From Luzula sylvatica (lineage: Eukaryota; Streptophyta; Magnoliopsida; Poales; Juncaceae), in assembly GCA_946800325.1 (NCBI GenBank), contig OX326957.1, forward strand, positions 1,736,001 through 1,800,000: a DNA stretch of 64,000 bases. The letters are read 5' to 3'. The notes beneath the pieces are model-generated. The model did not search any database. It was given only the letters and a program-made list of their open reading frames with translations, and was not told where the DNA came from. Both the position numbers and the translations under genes were made by a program. The stretch's first letter is position 1; each line of letters begins with the position of its first letter. This document shows, piece after piece, positions 10,208-22,737 of this stretch.

Positions 10208-13200
10208 TAAAAAAGACCAAAATAGTTCTCTAAAACGAGCAAAATACTTCATTTTTCATGTTTTTCTCAAAAAATTCCGTGATTTAAGACTAACACATAC
10301 AAATTTCTATTTTTCCAATTTTTTGCAAAACATCAAAAACTGAAGTCTAACACCTTCAAAAATATCAATTTTCATTTTTTCTAAAAGAGTCCAAAATAGT
10401 TCTCTAAAATGAGCAAAATACTTCATTTTTCATGTTTTTCTCAAAAAACTTCATGATTGAAGACTAACACATACAAATTTCTATTTTTCCTATTTTTTGC
10501 AAAAAATCAAAAAATGAAGTCTAACACCTTCAAAAATATCAATTATCATTTTTTCTAAAAAAGACCAAAATAGTTCTCTAAAATGAGCAAAATACTTCAT
10601 TTTTCATGTTTATCACAAAAAACTCCCGGATTTAAGACTAACACATACAAATTTCTATTTTTCCAATTTTTTGCATAAAATCAAAAACTGAAGTCTAACA
10701 CCTTCAAAAATATCAATTATCATTTTTTCTAAAAAAGGCAAAAATAGTTCTCTAAAATGAGCAAAATACTTCATTTTTCATGTTTTTCTCAAAAAATTCC
10801 GTGATTGAAGACTAACACATACAAATTTCTATTTTCCCAATTTTTTGCAAAAAATCAAAAACTGAAGTCAAACACCTTCAAAAATATCAATTATCATTTT
10901 TTCTAAAAAAGACCAAAATAGTTCTCTAAAATGAGCAAAATACTTCATTTTTCATGTTTTTCTCAAAAAACTTCGCGATTGAAGACTAACACATACAAAT
11001 TTCTATTTTTCCTATTTTTTGCAAAAAATCAAAAAATGAAGTCTCACACCTTCAAAAATATCAATTATCATTTTTTCTAAAAAAGACCAAAATAGTCCTC
11101 TAAAATGAGCAAAATACTTCATTTTTCATGTTTTTCTCAAAAAACTCCGTGATTTAAGACTAACACATACAAATTTCTATTTTTCCAATTTTTTTGCAAA
11201 AAATCAAAAACTGAAGTCTAACACCTTCAAAAATATCAATTATCATTTTTTCTAAAAGAGTCCAAAATAGTTCTCTAAAATGAGCAAAATACTTCATTTT
11301 TCATGTTTTTCTCAAAAAACTCCGGGATTGAAGACTAACACATACAAATTTCTATTTTTCCTATTTTTTGCATAAAATCAAAAACTGAAGTATAACACCT
11401 TCAAAAATATCAATTATCATTTTTTATGAAAAAGACCAAAATAGTTCTCTAAAATGAGCAAAATACTTCATTTTTCATGATTTTCTCAAAAAATTCCGGG
11501 AATTAAGACTAACACATACAAATTTCTATTTTTCCAATTTCTTGCAAAAAATCAAAAACTGAAGTCTAACACCTTCAAAAATATCAATTATCATTTTTTC
11601 TAAAAAAGACCAAAATAGTTCTCTAAATCGAGCAAAATACTTCATTTTTCATGTTTTTCTCAAAAAATTCCGTGATTTAAGACTAACACATACAAATTTC
11701 TATTTTTCCAATTTTTTGCAAAACATCAAAAACTGAAGTCTAACACCTTCAAAAATATCAATTTTCATTTTTTCTAAAAGAGTCCAAAATAGTTCTCTAA
11801 AATGAGCAAAATACTTCATTTTTCATGTTTTTCTCAAAAAATTCCGTGATTGAAGACTAACACATACAAATTTCTATTTTCCCAATTTTTTGCAAAAAAT
11901 AAAAAACTGAAGTCTAACACCTTCAAAAATATCAATTATCATTTTTTCTAAAAAAGACCAAAATAGTTCTCTAAAATGAGCAAAATACTTCATTTTTCAT
12001 GTTTTTCTCAAAAAACTCCGCGATTGAAGACTGACACATACAAATTTCTATTTTTCCTATTTTTTGCAAAAAATAAAAAAATGAAGTCTAACACCTTCAA
12101 AAATATCAATTATCATTTTTTCTAAAAAAGAACAAAATAGTTCTCTAAAATGAGCAAAATACTTCATTATTCATGTTTTTCTAAAAAAATTTCGTGATTG
12201 AAGACTAACACATACAAATTTCTATTTTCCCAATTTTTTGCAAAAAATCAAAAACTGAAGTCTAACGCCTTCAAAAATATCAATTATCATTTTTTCTAAA
12301 AAAGACCAAAATAGTTCTCTAAAACGAGCAAAATACTTCATTTTTCATGTTTTTCTCAAAAAATTCCGTGATTTAAGACTAACACATACAAATTTCTATT
12401 TTTCCAATTTTTTGCAAAACATCAAAAACTGAAGTCTAACACCTTCAAAAATATCAATTTTCATTTTTTCTAAAAGAGTCCAAAATAGTTCTCTAAAATG
12501 AGCAAAATACTTCGTTTTTCATGTTTTTCTCAAAAAACTTCGTGATTGAAGACTAACACATACAAATTTCTATTTTTCCAATTTTTTGCAACACATCAAA
12601 AACTGAAGTCTAACACCTTCAAAAATATCAATTATCATTTTTTCTAAAAAAGACAAAAATAGTTCTCTAAAATGAGCAAAATACTTCATTTTTCATGTTT
12701 TTCTCAAAAAACTCCGTGATTGAAGACTAACACATACAAATTCCTATTTTTTGCATAAAATCAAAAACTGAAATCTAACACCTTCAAAAATATCAATTAT
12801 CATTTTTTCTAAAAAAGACCAAAATACTTCCCTAAAATGAGCAAAATACTTCATTTTTCATGATTTTCTCAAAAAATTCCGTCATTGAAGACTAACACAT
12901 ACAAATTTCAATTTTTCCAATTTTTTGCAAAAAATCAAAAACTGAAGTCTAACACCTTCAAAAATATCAATTATCATTTTTTCTAAAAAAGACCAAAATA
13001 GTTCTCTAAAACGAGCAAAATACTTCATTTTTCATGTTTTTCTCAAAAAATTCCGTGATTGAAGACAAAGACATACAAATTTCTATTTTTCCAATTTTGT
13101 GCAAAAAATCAAAAACTGAAGTCTAACACCTTCAAAAATATCAATTATCATTTTTTCTAAAAGAGTCCAAAATAGTTCTCTAAAATGAGCAAAATACTTC

Positions 13201-13331
13201 ATTTTTCATGTTTTTCTCAAAAAACTTGGTGATTGAAGACTAACACATACAAATTTCTATTTTTCCAATTTTTCGCAAAAAATCAAAAAATGAAGTCTAA
13301 GACCTTCAAAAATATCAATTATCATTTTTTC
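10208..13331 (+). repeat. HOR unit 3 of the 16/18/20-mer block (3124 bp, 18 monomers)
   Basis: Marks at +1217 (11425) and +2530 (12738) agree with unit 1, so the four monomers missing from unit 2 are present here. The tail after the 9-bp deletion monomer is two monomers shorter than in unit 1 and of different subfamilies, including a 'gaagacaaagacatac' monomer near 13063 that otherwise occurs only at 36.7-46 kb. Confidence 0.8.
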
Positions 13332-15972
13332 TAAAAAAGACCAAAATAGTTCTCTAAAACGAGCAAAATACTTCATTTTTCATGTTTTTCTCAAAAAATT
13401 CCGTGATTTAAGACTAACACATACAAATTTCTATTTTTCCAATTTTTTGCAAAACATCAAAAACTGAAGTCTAACACCTTCAAAAATATCAATTTTCATT
13501 TTTTCTAAAAGAGTCCAAAATAGTTCTCTAAAATGAGCAAAATACTTCATTTTTCATGTTTTTCTCAAAAAACTTCGTGATTGAAGACTAACACATACAA
13601 ATTTCTATTTTTCCTATTTTTTGCAAAAAATCAAAAAATGAAGTCTAACACCTTCAAAAATATCAATTATCATTTTTTCTAAAAAAGAACAAAATAGTTC
13701 TCTTAAATGAGCAAAATACTTCATTTTTCATGTTTATCACAAAAAACTCCCGGATTTAAGACTAACACATACAAATTTCTATTTTTCCAATTTTTTGCAT
13801 AAAATCAAAAACTGAAGTCTAACACCTTCAAAAATATCAATTATCATTTTTTCTAAAAAAGGCAAAAATAGTTCTCTAAAATGAGCAAAATACTTCATTT
13901 TTCATGTTTTTCTCAAAAAATTCCGTGATTGAAGACTAACACATACAAATTTCTATTTTCCCAATTTTTTGCAAAAAATCAAAAACTGAAGTCAAACACC
14001 TTCAAAAATATCAATTATCATTTTTTCTAAAAAAGACCAAAATAGTTCTCTAAAATGAGCAAAATACTTCATTTTTCATGTTTTTCTCAAAAAACTTCGC
14101 GATTGAAGACTAACACATACAAATTTCTATTTTTCCTATTTTTTGCAAAAAATCAAAAAATGAAGTCTCACACCTTCAAAAATATCAATTATCATTTTTT
14201 CTAAAAAAGACCAAAATAGTTCTCTAAAATGAGCAAAATACTTCATTTTTCATGTTTTTCTCAAAAAACTCCGTGATTTAAGACTAACACATACAAATTT
14301 CTATTTTTCCAATTTTTTTGCAAAAAATCAAAAACTGAAGTCTAACACCTTCAAAAATATCAATTATCATTTTTTCTAAAAGAGTCCAAAATAGTTCCCT
14401 AAAATGAGCAAAATACTTCATTTTTCATGTTTTTCTCAAAAAACTCCGGGATTGAAGACTAACACATACAAATTTCTATTTTTCCTATTTTTTGCATAAA
14501 ATCAAAAACTGAAGTCTAACACCTTCAAAAATATCAATTATCATTTTTTATGAAAAAGACCAAAATAGTTCTCTAAAATGAGCAAAATACTTCATTTTTC
14601 ATGATTTTCTCAAAAAATTCCGGGATTTAAGACTAACACATACAAATTTCTATTTTTCCAATTTCTTGCAAAAAATCAAAAACTGAAGTCTAACACCTTC
14701 AAAAATATCAATTATCATTTTTTCAAAAAAAGACCAAAATAGTTCTCTAAAACGAGCAAAATACTTCATTTTTCATGTTTTTCTCAAAAAATTCCGTGAT
14801 TTAAGACTAACACACACAAATTTCTATTTTTCCAATTTTTTGCAAAACATCAAAAACTGAAGTCTAACACCTTCAAAAATATCAATTTTCATTTTTTCTA
14901 AAAGAGTCCAAAATAGTTCTCTAAAATGAGCAAAATACTTCATTTTTCATGTTTTTCTCAAAAAATTCCGTGATTGAAGACTAACACATACAAATTTCTA
15001 TTTTCCCAATTTTTTGCAAAAAATAAAAAACTGAAGTCTAACACCTTCAAAAATATCAATTATCATTTTTTCTAAAAAAGACCAAAATAGTTCTCTAAAA
15101 TGAGCAAAATACTTCATTTTTCATGTTTTTCTCAAAAAACTTCGCGATTGAAGACTGACACATACAAATTTCTATTTTTCCTATTTTTTGCAAAAAATCA
15201 AAAAATGAAGTCTAACACCTTCAAAAATATCAATTATCATTTTTTCTAAAAAAGACCAAAATAGTTCTCTAAAATGAGCAAAATACTTCATTATTCATGT
15301 TTTTCTAAAAAAATTTCGTGATTGAAGACTAACACATACAAATTTCTATTTTCCCAATTTTTTGCAAAAAATCAAAAACTGAAGTCTAACGCCTTCAAAA
15401 ATATCAATTATCATTTTTTCTAAAAAAGACCAAAATAGTTCTCTAAAACGAGCAAAATACTTTATTTTTCATGTTTTTCTCAAAAAATTCCGTGATTTAA
15501 GACTAACACATACAAATTTCTATTTTTCCAATTTTTTGCAAAACATCAAAAACTGAAGTCTAACACCTTCAAAAATATCAATTTTCATTTTTTCTAAAAG
15601 AGTCCAAAATAGTTCTCTAAAATGAGCAAAATACTTCATTTTTCATGTTTTTCTCAAAAAACTTCGTGATTGAAGACTAACACATACAAATTTCTATTTT
15701 TCCAATTTTTTGCAAAACATCAAAAACTGAAGTCTAACACCTTCAAAAATATCAATTATCATTTTTTCTAAAAAAGACAAAAATAGTTCTCTAAAATGAG
15801 CAAAATACTTCATTTTTCATGTTTTTCTCAAAAAACTCCGTGATTGAAGACTAACACATACAAATTCCTATTTTTTGCATAAAATCAAAAACTGAAATCT
15901 AACACCTTCAAAAATATCAATTATCATTTTTTCTAAAAAAGACCAAAATAGTTCTCTAAAATGAGCAAAATA
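13332..15972 (+). repeat. HOR unit 4, partial (about 2640 bp, 15 monomers)
   Basis: Repeats the first 2640 bp of unit 1 at offset 9372: 'tatg' mark 5177 to 14549, 'attattcatgtttttctaaa' monomer 5918 to 15290, and 9-bp deletion 6490 to 15862. Homology stops near 15970, where unit 4 has 'ttccgtgattcaatac' and unit 1 has 'ctccgggattg'. Confidence 0.78.
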
Positions 15973-18900
15973 CTTCATTTTTCATGTTTTTCTCAAAAAA
16001 TTCCGTGATTCAATACTAACACATACAAATTTCTATTTTCCCAATTTTTTGCAAAAAATTAAAAACTGAAGTCTAACACCTTCAAAAATATCAATTATCA
16101 TTTTTTCTAAAAAAGACCAAAATAGTTCTCTAAAATGAGCAAAATACTTCATTTTTCATGTTTTTCTCAAAAAACTTCGCGATTGAAGACTGACACATAC
16201 AAATTTCTATTTTTCCTATTTTTTGCAAAAAATCAAAAAATGAAGTCTAACACCTTCAAAAATATCAATTATCATTTTTTCTAAAAAAGACCAAAATAGT
16301 TCTCTAAAATGAGCAAAATACTTCATTTTTCATGTTTTTCTTAAAAAACTCCGTGATTTAAGACTAACACATACAAATTTCTATTTTTCCAATTTTTTGC
16401 ATAAAATCAAAAACTGAAGTCTAACACCTTCAAAAATATCAATTATCATTTTTTCTAAAAAAGACCAAAATAGTTCTCTAAAATGAGCAAAATACTTCAT
16501 TTTTCATGTTTTTCTCAAAAAATTCCGTGATTCAATACTAACACATACAAATTTCTATTTTCCCAATTTTTTGCAAAAAATTAAAAACTGAAGTCTAACA
16601 CCTTCAAAAATATCAATTATCATTTTTTCTAAAAAAAGGCCAAAATAGTTCTCTAAAATGAGCAAAATACTTAATTTTTCATGTTTTTCTCAAAAAACTT
16701 CGTGATTGAAGACTAACACATACAAATTTATATTTTTCCTATTTTTTGAAAAAAATCAAAAAATGAAGTCTAACACCTTCAAAAATATCAATTATCATTT
16801 TTCTAAAAAAGACCAAAATAGTTCTCTAAAATGAGCAAAATACTTCATTTTTCATGTTTTTCTCAAAAAACTCCGTGATTTAAGACTAACACATACAAAT
16901 TTCTATTTTTCCAATTTTTTGCAAAAAATCAAAAACTGAAGTCTAACACCTTCAAAAATATCAATTATCATTTTTTCTAAAAGAGTCCAAAATAGTTCTC
17001 TAAAATGAGCAAAATACTTCAATTTTCATGTTTTTCTCAAAAAACTTCGTGATTGAAGACTAACACATACAAATTTCTATTTTTCCTATTTTTTGCAAAA
17101 AATCAAAAAATGAAGTCTAACACCTTCAAAAATATCAATTATCATTTTTTCTAAAAAAGACCAAAATAGTTCTCTAAAATGAGCAAAATACTTCATTTTT
17201 CATGTTTATCTCAAAAAACTCCGGAATTGAAGACTAACACATACAAATTTCTATTTTTCCAATTTTTTGCATAAAATCAAAAACAGAAGTCTAACACCTT
17301 CAAAAATATCAATTATCATTTTTTCTAAAAAAGACACAAATAGTTCTCTAAAATGAGCAAAATACTTCATTATTCATGTTTTTCTCAAAAAATTCCGTGA
17401 TTGAAGACTAACACATACAAATTTCTATTTTCCCAATTTTTTGCAAAAGATCAAAAACTGAAGTCTTAACACCTTCAAAAATATCAATTATCATTTTTTC
17501 TAAAATAGACCAAAATAGTTCTCTAAAATGAGCAAAATACTTCATTTTTCATGTTTTTTCTCAAAAAACTTCGTGATTGAAGACTAACACATACAAATTT
17601 CTATTTTTCCTATTTTTTGCAAAAAATCAAAAAATGAAGTCTAACACCTTCAAAAATATCAATTATCATTTTTTATGCAAAAGACCAAAATAGTTCTCTA
17701 AAATGAGCAAAATACTTCATTTTTCATGATTTTCTCAAAAAATTCCGGGATTTAAGACTAACACATACAAATTTCTATTTTTCCAATTTCTTGCAAAAAA
17801 TCAAAAACTGAAGTCTAACACCTTCAAAAATATCAATTATCATTTTTTTCTAAAAAAAGACCAAAATAGTGCTCTAAAATGAGCAAAATACTTCATTTTT
17901 CATGTTTTTTCTCAAAAAACTCCGGGATTTAAGACTAACACATACAAATTTCTATTTTTCTAATTTTTTGCAAAAAATCAAAAACTGAAGTCTAACACCT
18001 ACAAAAATATCAATTATCATTTTTTCTAAAAGAGTCCAAAATAGTTCTCTAAAACGAGCAAAATACTTCATTTTTCTTGTTTTTCTCAAAAAATTCCGTG
18101 ATTGAAGACTAACACATACAAATTTCTATTTTTCCAATTTTTTGCAAAAAATCAAAAACTGAAGTCTAACACCTTAAAAAATATCAATTATCATTTTTTC
18201 TAAAAGAGTCCAAAATAGTTCTCTAAAATGAGCAAAATACTTCATTTTTCATGTTTTTCTCAAAAAACTTCGTGATTGAAGACTAACACATACAAATTTC
18301 TATTTTTCCTATTTTTTGCAAAAAATCAAAAAATGAAGTCTAACACCTTCAAATATATCAATTATTATTTTTTCTAAAAAAGACCAAAATAGTTCTCTAA
18401 AATGAGCAAAATACTTCATTTTTCATGTTTTTCTCAAAAAACTCCGGGATTTAAGACTAACACATATAAATTTCTATTTTTCCAATTCTTTGCAAAAAAT
18501 CAAAAACTGAAGTCTAACACCTTCAAAAATATCAATTATCATTTTTTCTAAAAGAGTCCAAAATATTTCTCTAAAACGAGCAAAATACTTCATTTTTCAT
18601 GTTTTTCTCAAAAAACTCCGGGATTGAAGACTAACACATACAAATTTCTATTTTTCCAATTTTTTGCATCAAATCAAAAACTGAAGTCTAACACCTTCAA
18701 AAATATCAATTATAATTTTTTCTAAAAAAGACCAAAATAGTTCTCTAAAATGAGCAAAATACTTCATTTTTCACGTTTATCTCAAAAAACTCCTGGATTG
18801 AAGACTAACACATACAAATTTCTATTTTTCCAATTTTTTGCATAAAATCAAAAACTGAAGTCTAACACCTTGAAAAATATCAATTATCATTTTTTCTGAA

Positions 18901-20648
18901 AGAGTCCAAAATAGTTCTCTAAAATGAGCAAAATACTTCATTTTTCATGTTTTTCTCAAAAAACTCCGGGATTGAAGACTAACACATACAAAGTTCTATT
19001 TTTCCTATTTTTTGCAAAAAATCAAAAAATGGAGTCTAACTAACACCTTCAAAAATATCAATTATCATTTTTTCTAAAAAAGACCAAAATAGTTCTCTAA
19101 ACTGAGCAAAATACTTCATTTTTCATGTTTTTCTCAAAAAACTCCGGGATTTAAGACTAACACATACACATTTCTATTTTTCCAATTTTTTGCAAAAAAT
19201 AAAAAATTCAAGTCTAACACCTTCAAAAATATCAATTATCATTTTTTTTTAAAAGGGTCCAAAATAGTTCTCTAAAATGATCAAAATACTTCATTTTTCA
19301 TGTTTTTCTCAAAAAACTTCGTGATTGAAGACTAACACATACAAATTTCTATTTTTCCTATTTTTTGCAAAAAATCAAAAAATGAAGTCTAACACCTTCA
19401 AAAATATCAATTATAATTTTCTCTAAAAAAGACCAAAATAGTTCTCTAAAATGAGCAAAATATTTCATTTTTCATGTTTTTCTCAAAAAACTTCGTGATT
19501 GAAGACTAACACATACAAATTTCTATTTTTCCTATTTTTTGCAAAAAATCAAAAAATGAAGTCTAACACCTTCAAAAATATCAATTATCATTTTTTCTAA
19601 AAAAGACCAAAATAGTTCTCTAAAACGAGCAAAATACTTCATTTTTCATGATTTTCTCAAAAAATTCCGTGATTTAAGACTAACACATACAAATTTCTAT
19701 TTTTCCAATTTTTTGCAAAACATCAAAAACTGAAGTCTCACACCTTCAAAAATATCAATTATCATTTTTTCTAAAAGAGTCCAAAATAGTTCTCTAAAAC
19801 GAGCAAAATACTTCATTTTTCATGTTTTTCTCAAAAAACTCCGGGATTGAAGACTAACACATACAAATTTCTATTTTTCCTATTTTTTGCATAAAATCAA
19901 AAACTGAAGTCTAACACCTTGAAAAATATCAATTATCATTTTTTATGAAAAAGACCAAAATAGTTCTCTAAAATGAGCAAAATACTTCATTTTTGATGAT
20001 TTTCTCAAAAAATTCCGGGATTTAAGACTAACACATACAAATTTCTATTTTTCCAATTTCTAGCAAAAAATCAAAAACTAAAGTCTAACACCTTCAAAAA
20101 TATCAATTATCATTATTTCTAAAAGAGTCCAAAATAGTTCTCTAAAATGTGCAAAATACTTCATTTTTCATGTTTTTCTCAAAAAACTTCGTGATTTAAG
20201 ACTAACACATACAAATTTCTATTTTTCCTATTTTTTGCAAAAAATCAAAAAATGAAGTCTAACACCTTCAAAAATATCAATTATCATTTTTTCTAAAAAA
20301 GACCAAAATAGTTCTCTAAAATGAGCAAAATACTTCATTTTTCATGTTTATCTCAAAAAACTCCGGGATTTAAGACTAACACATACAAATTTCTATTTTT
20401 CCAATTTTTTGCATAAAATCAAAAACTGAAGTCTAACACCTTCAAAAATATCAATTATCATTTTTTCTAAAAAAGACCAAAATAGTTCTCTAAAATGAGC
20501 AAAATACTTCATTTTTCGTCTTTTTCTCAAAAAATTCCGTGATTGAAGACTAACACATACAAATTTATATTTTCCCAATTTTTTGCAAAAAATCAAAAAC
20601 TGAAGTCTAACACCTTCAAAAATATCAATTATCATTTTTTCTAAAAAA
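15973..20648 (+). repeat. Mixed monomers with local 3-mer duplication
   Basis: About 27 monomers. At the left, monomers with 'gattcaatactaac' recur 522 bp apart (16011 and 16533), a partial 3-mer duplication. At the right, the segment near 18.6-19.3 kb carries marks also found near 48.5-49.2 and 57.2-57.9 kb: 'ttcacgtttatctc', the 4-bp 'ctaa' duplication at 19036, and 'ttttaaaagggtcc' at 19251. No local HOR is clear. A minus-strand open frame over 20393-20653 is a by-product of the repeat. Confidence 0.72.
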
Positions 20649-22737
20649 GACAAAAATAGTTCTCTAAAATGAGCAAAATACTTAATTTTTCATGTTTTTC
20701 TCAAAAAACTTCGTGATTGAAGACTAACACATACAAATTTCTATTTTTCCTATTTTTTGCAAAAAATCAAAAAATGAAGTCTAACACCTTCAAAAATATC
20801 AATTATCATTTTTCTAAAAAAGACCAAAATAGTTCTCTAAAATGAGCAAAATACTTCATTTTTCATGTTTTTCTCAAAAAACTCCGTGATTTAAGACTAA
20901 CACATACAAATTTCTATTTTTCCAATTTTTTGCAAAAAATCAAAAACTGAAGTCTAACACCTTCAAAAATATTAATTATCATTTTTTCTAAAAGAGTCCA
21001 AAAAAGTTCTCTAAAATGAGCAAAATACTTCATTTTTCATGTTTTTCTCAAAAAACTCCGGGATTGAAGACTAACACATACAAATTTCTATTTTTCCTAT
21101 TTTTTGCATAAAATCAAAAACTGAAGTTTAACACCTCCAAAAATATCAATTATCATTTTTTCTAAAAAAGACAAAAATAGTTCTCTAAAATGAGCAAAAT
21201 ACTTCATTTTTCATGATTTTCTCAAAAAATTCCGGGATTTAAGACTAACACATACAAATTTCAATTTTTCCAATTTTTTGCAAAAAATCAAAAACTGAAG
21301 TCTAACACCTTCAAAAATATCAATTATCATTTTTTCTAAAAGAGTCCAAAATAGTTCTCTAAAATGAGCAAAATACTTCATTTTTCATGTGTTTCTCAAA
21401 AAACTCCGGGATTGAAGACTAACACATACAAATTTCTATTTTTCCTATTTTTTGCATAGAATCAAAAACTGAAGTCTAACACCTTCAAAAATATCAATTA
21501 TCATTTTTTCTGAAAAAGACCAAAATAGCTCTCTATAATGAGCAAAATACTTCATTTTTCATGATTTTCTCAAAAAAATTCCGGGATTTAAGACTAACAC
21601 ATACAAATTTCTATTTTTCCAATTTCTTGCAAAAAATCAAAAACTGAAGTCTAACACCTTCAAAAATATCAATTATCATTTTTTCTAAAAGAGTCCAAAA
21701 TAGTTCTCTAAAATGAGCAAAATACTTCATTTTTCATGTTTTTCTCAAAAAACTTCGTGATTTAAGACTAACACATACAAATTTCTATTTTTCCTATTTT
21801 TTGCAAAAAATCAAAAAACGAAGTCTAACACCTTCAAAAATATCAATTATCATTTTTTCGGAAAAAGACCAAAATAGTTCTCTAAAATGAGCAAAATACT
21901 TCATTTTTCATGATTATCTCAAAAAACTCCGGGATTTAAGACTAACACATACAAATTTCAATTTTTCCAATTTTTTGCAAAAACTCAAAAACTGAAGTCT
22001 AACACCTTCAAAAATATCAATTATCATTTTTTCTAAAAGAGTCCAAAATAGTTCTCTAAAATGAGCAAAATACTTCATTTTTCATGTGATTCTCAAAAAA
22101 CTCCGGGATTGAAGACTAACACATACAAATTTCTATTTTTCCTATTTTTTTGCATAAAATCAAAAACTGAAGTCTAACACCTTCAAAAATATCAATTATC
22201 ATTTTTTCTGAAAAAGACCAAAATAGTTCTCTAAAATGAGCAAAATACTTCATTTTTCATGATTTTCTCAAAAAATTCCGGGATTTAAGACTAACACATA
22301 CAAATTTCTATTTTTCCAATTTCTTGCAAAAAATCAAAAACTGAAGTCTAACACCTTTAAAAATATCAATTATCATTTTTTCTAAAAGAGTCCAAAATAG
22401 TTCTCTAAAATGAGCAAAATACTTCATTTTTCATGTGATTCTCAAAAAACTCCGGGATTGAAGACTAACACATACAAATTTCTATTTTTCCTATTTTTTG
22501 CATAAAATCAAAAACTGAAGTCTAACACCTTCAAAAATATCAATTATCATTTTTTTTGAAAAAGACCAAAATAGTTCTCTAAAATGAGCAAAATACTTCA
22601 TTTTTCAGGATTTTCTCAAAAAATTCCGGGATTTAAGACTAACACATACAAATTTCTATTTTTCCAATTTCTTGCAAAAAATCAAAAACGGAAGTCTAAC
22701 ACCTTCAAAAATATCAATTATCATTTTTTCTAAAAAA
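20649..22737 (+). repeat. 12-mer HOR unit (2089 bp)
   Basis: Begins with a 'gacaaaaatag...cttaatttttcatg' monomer and repeats at 22738. Marks at a 2089-bp offset: 'gagtccaaaaaag' 20994/23083, 'gaagtttaacacctcc' 21123/23212, 'gcatagaatc' 21454/23543, 'gattatctc' 21912/24001. The length is 12x174 plus 1. Confidence 0.85.

Noticed and set aside
20393..20653. 86-codon open frame on the minus strand
   Set aside because: It lies wholly within satellite monomers and its protein repeats the same motif twice, 174 bp apart. Other copies carry stops or frame changes at the same positions. No sign of selection for coding.
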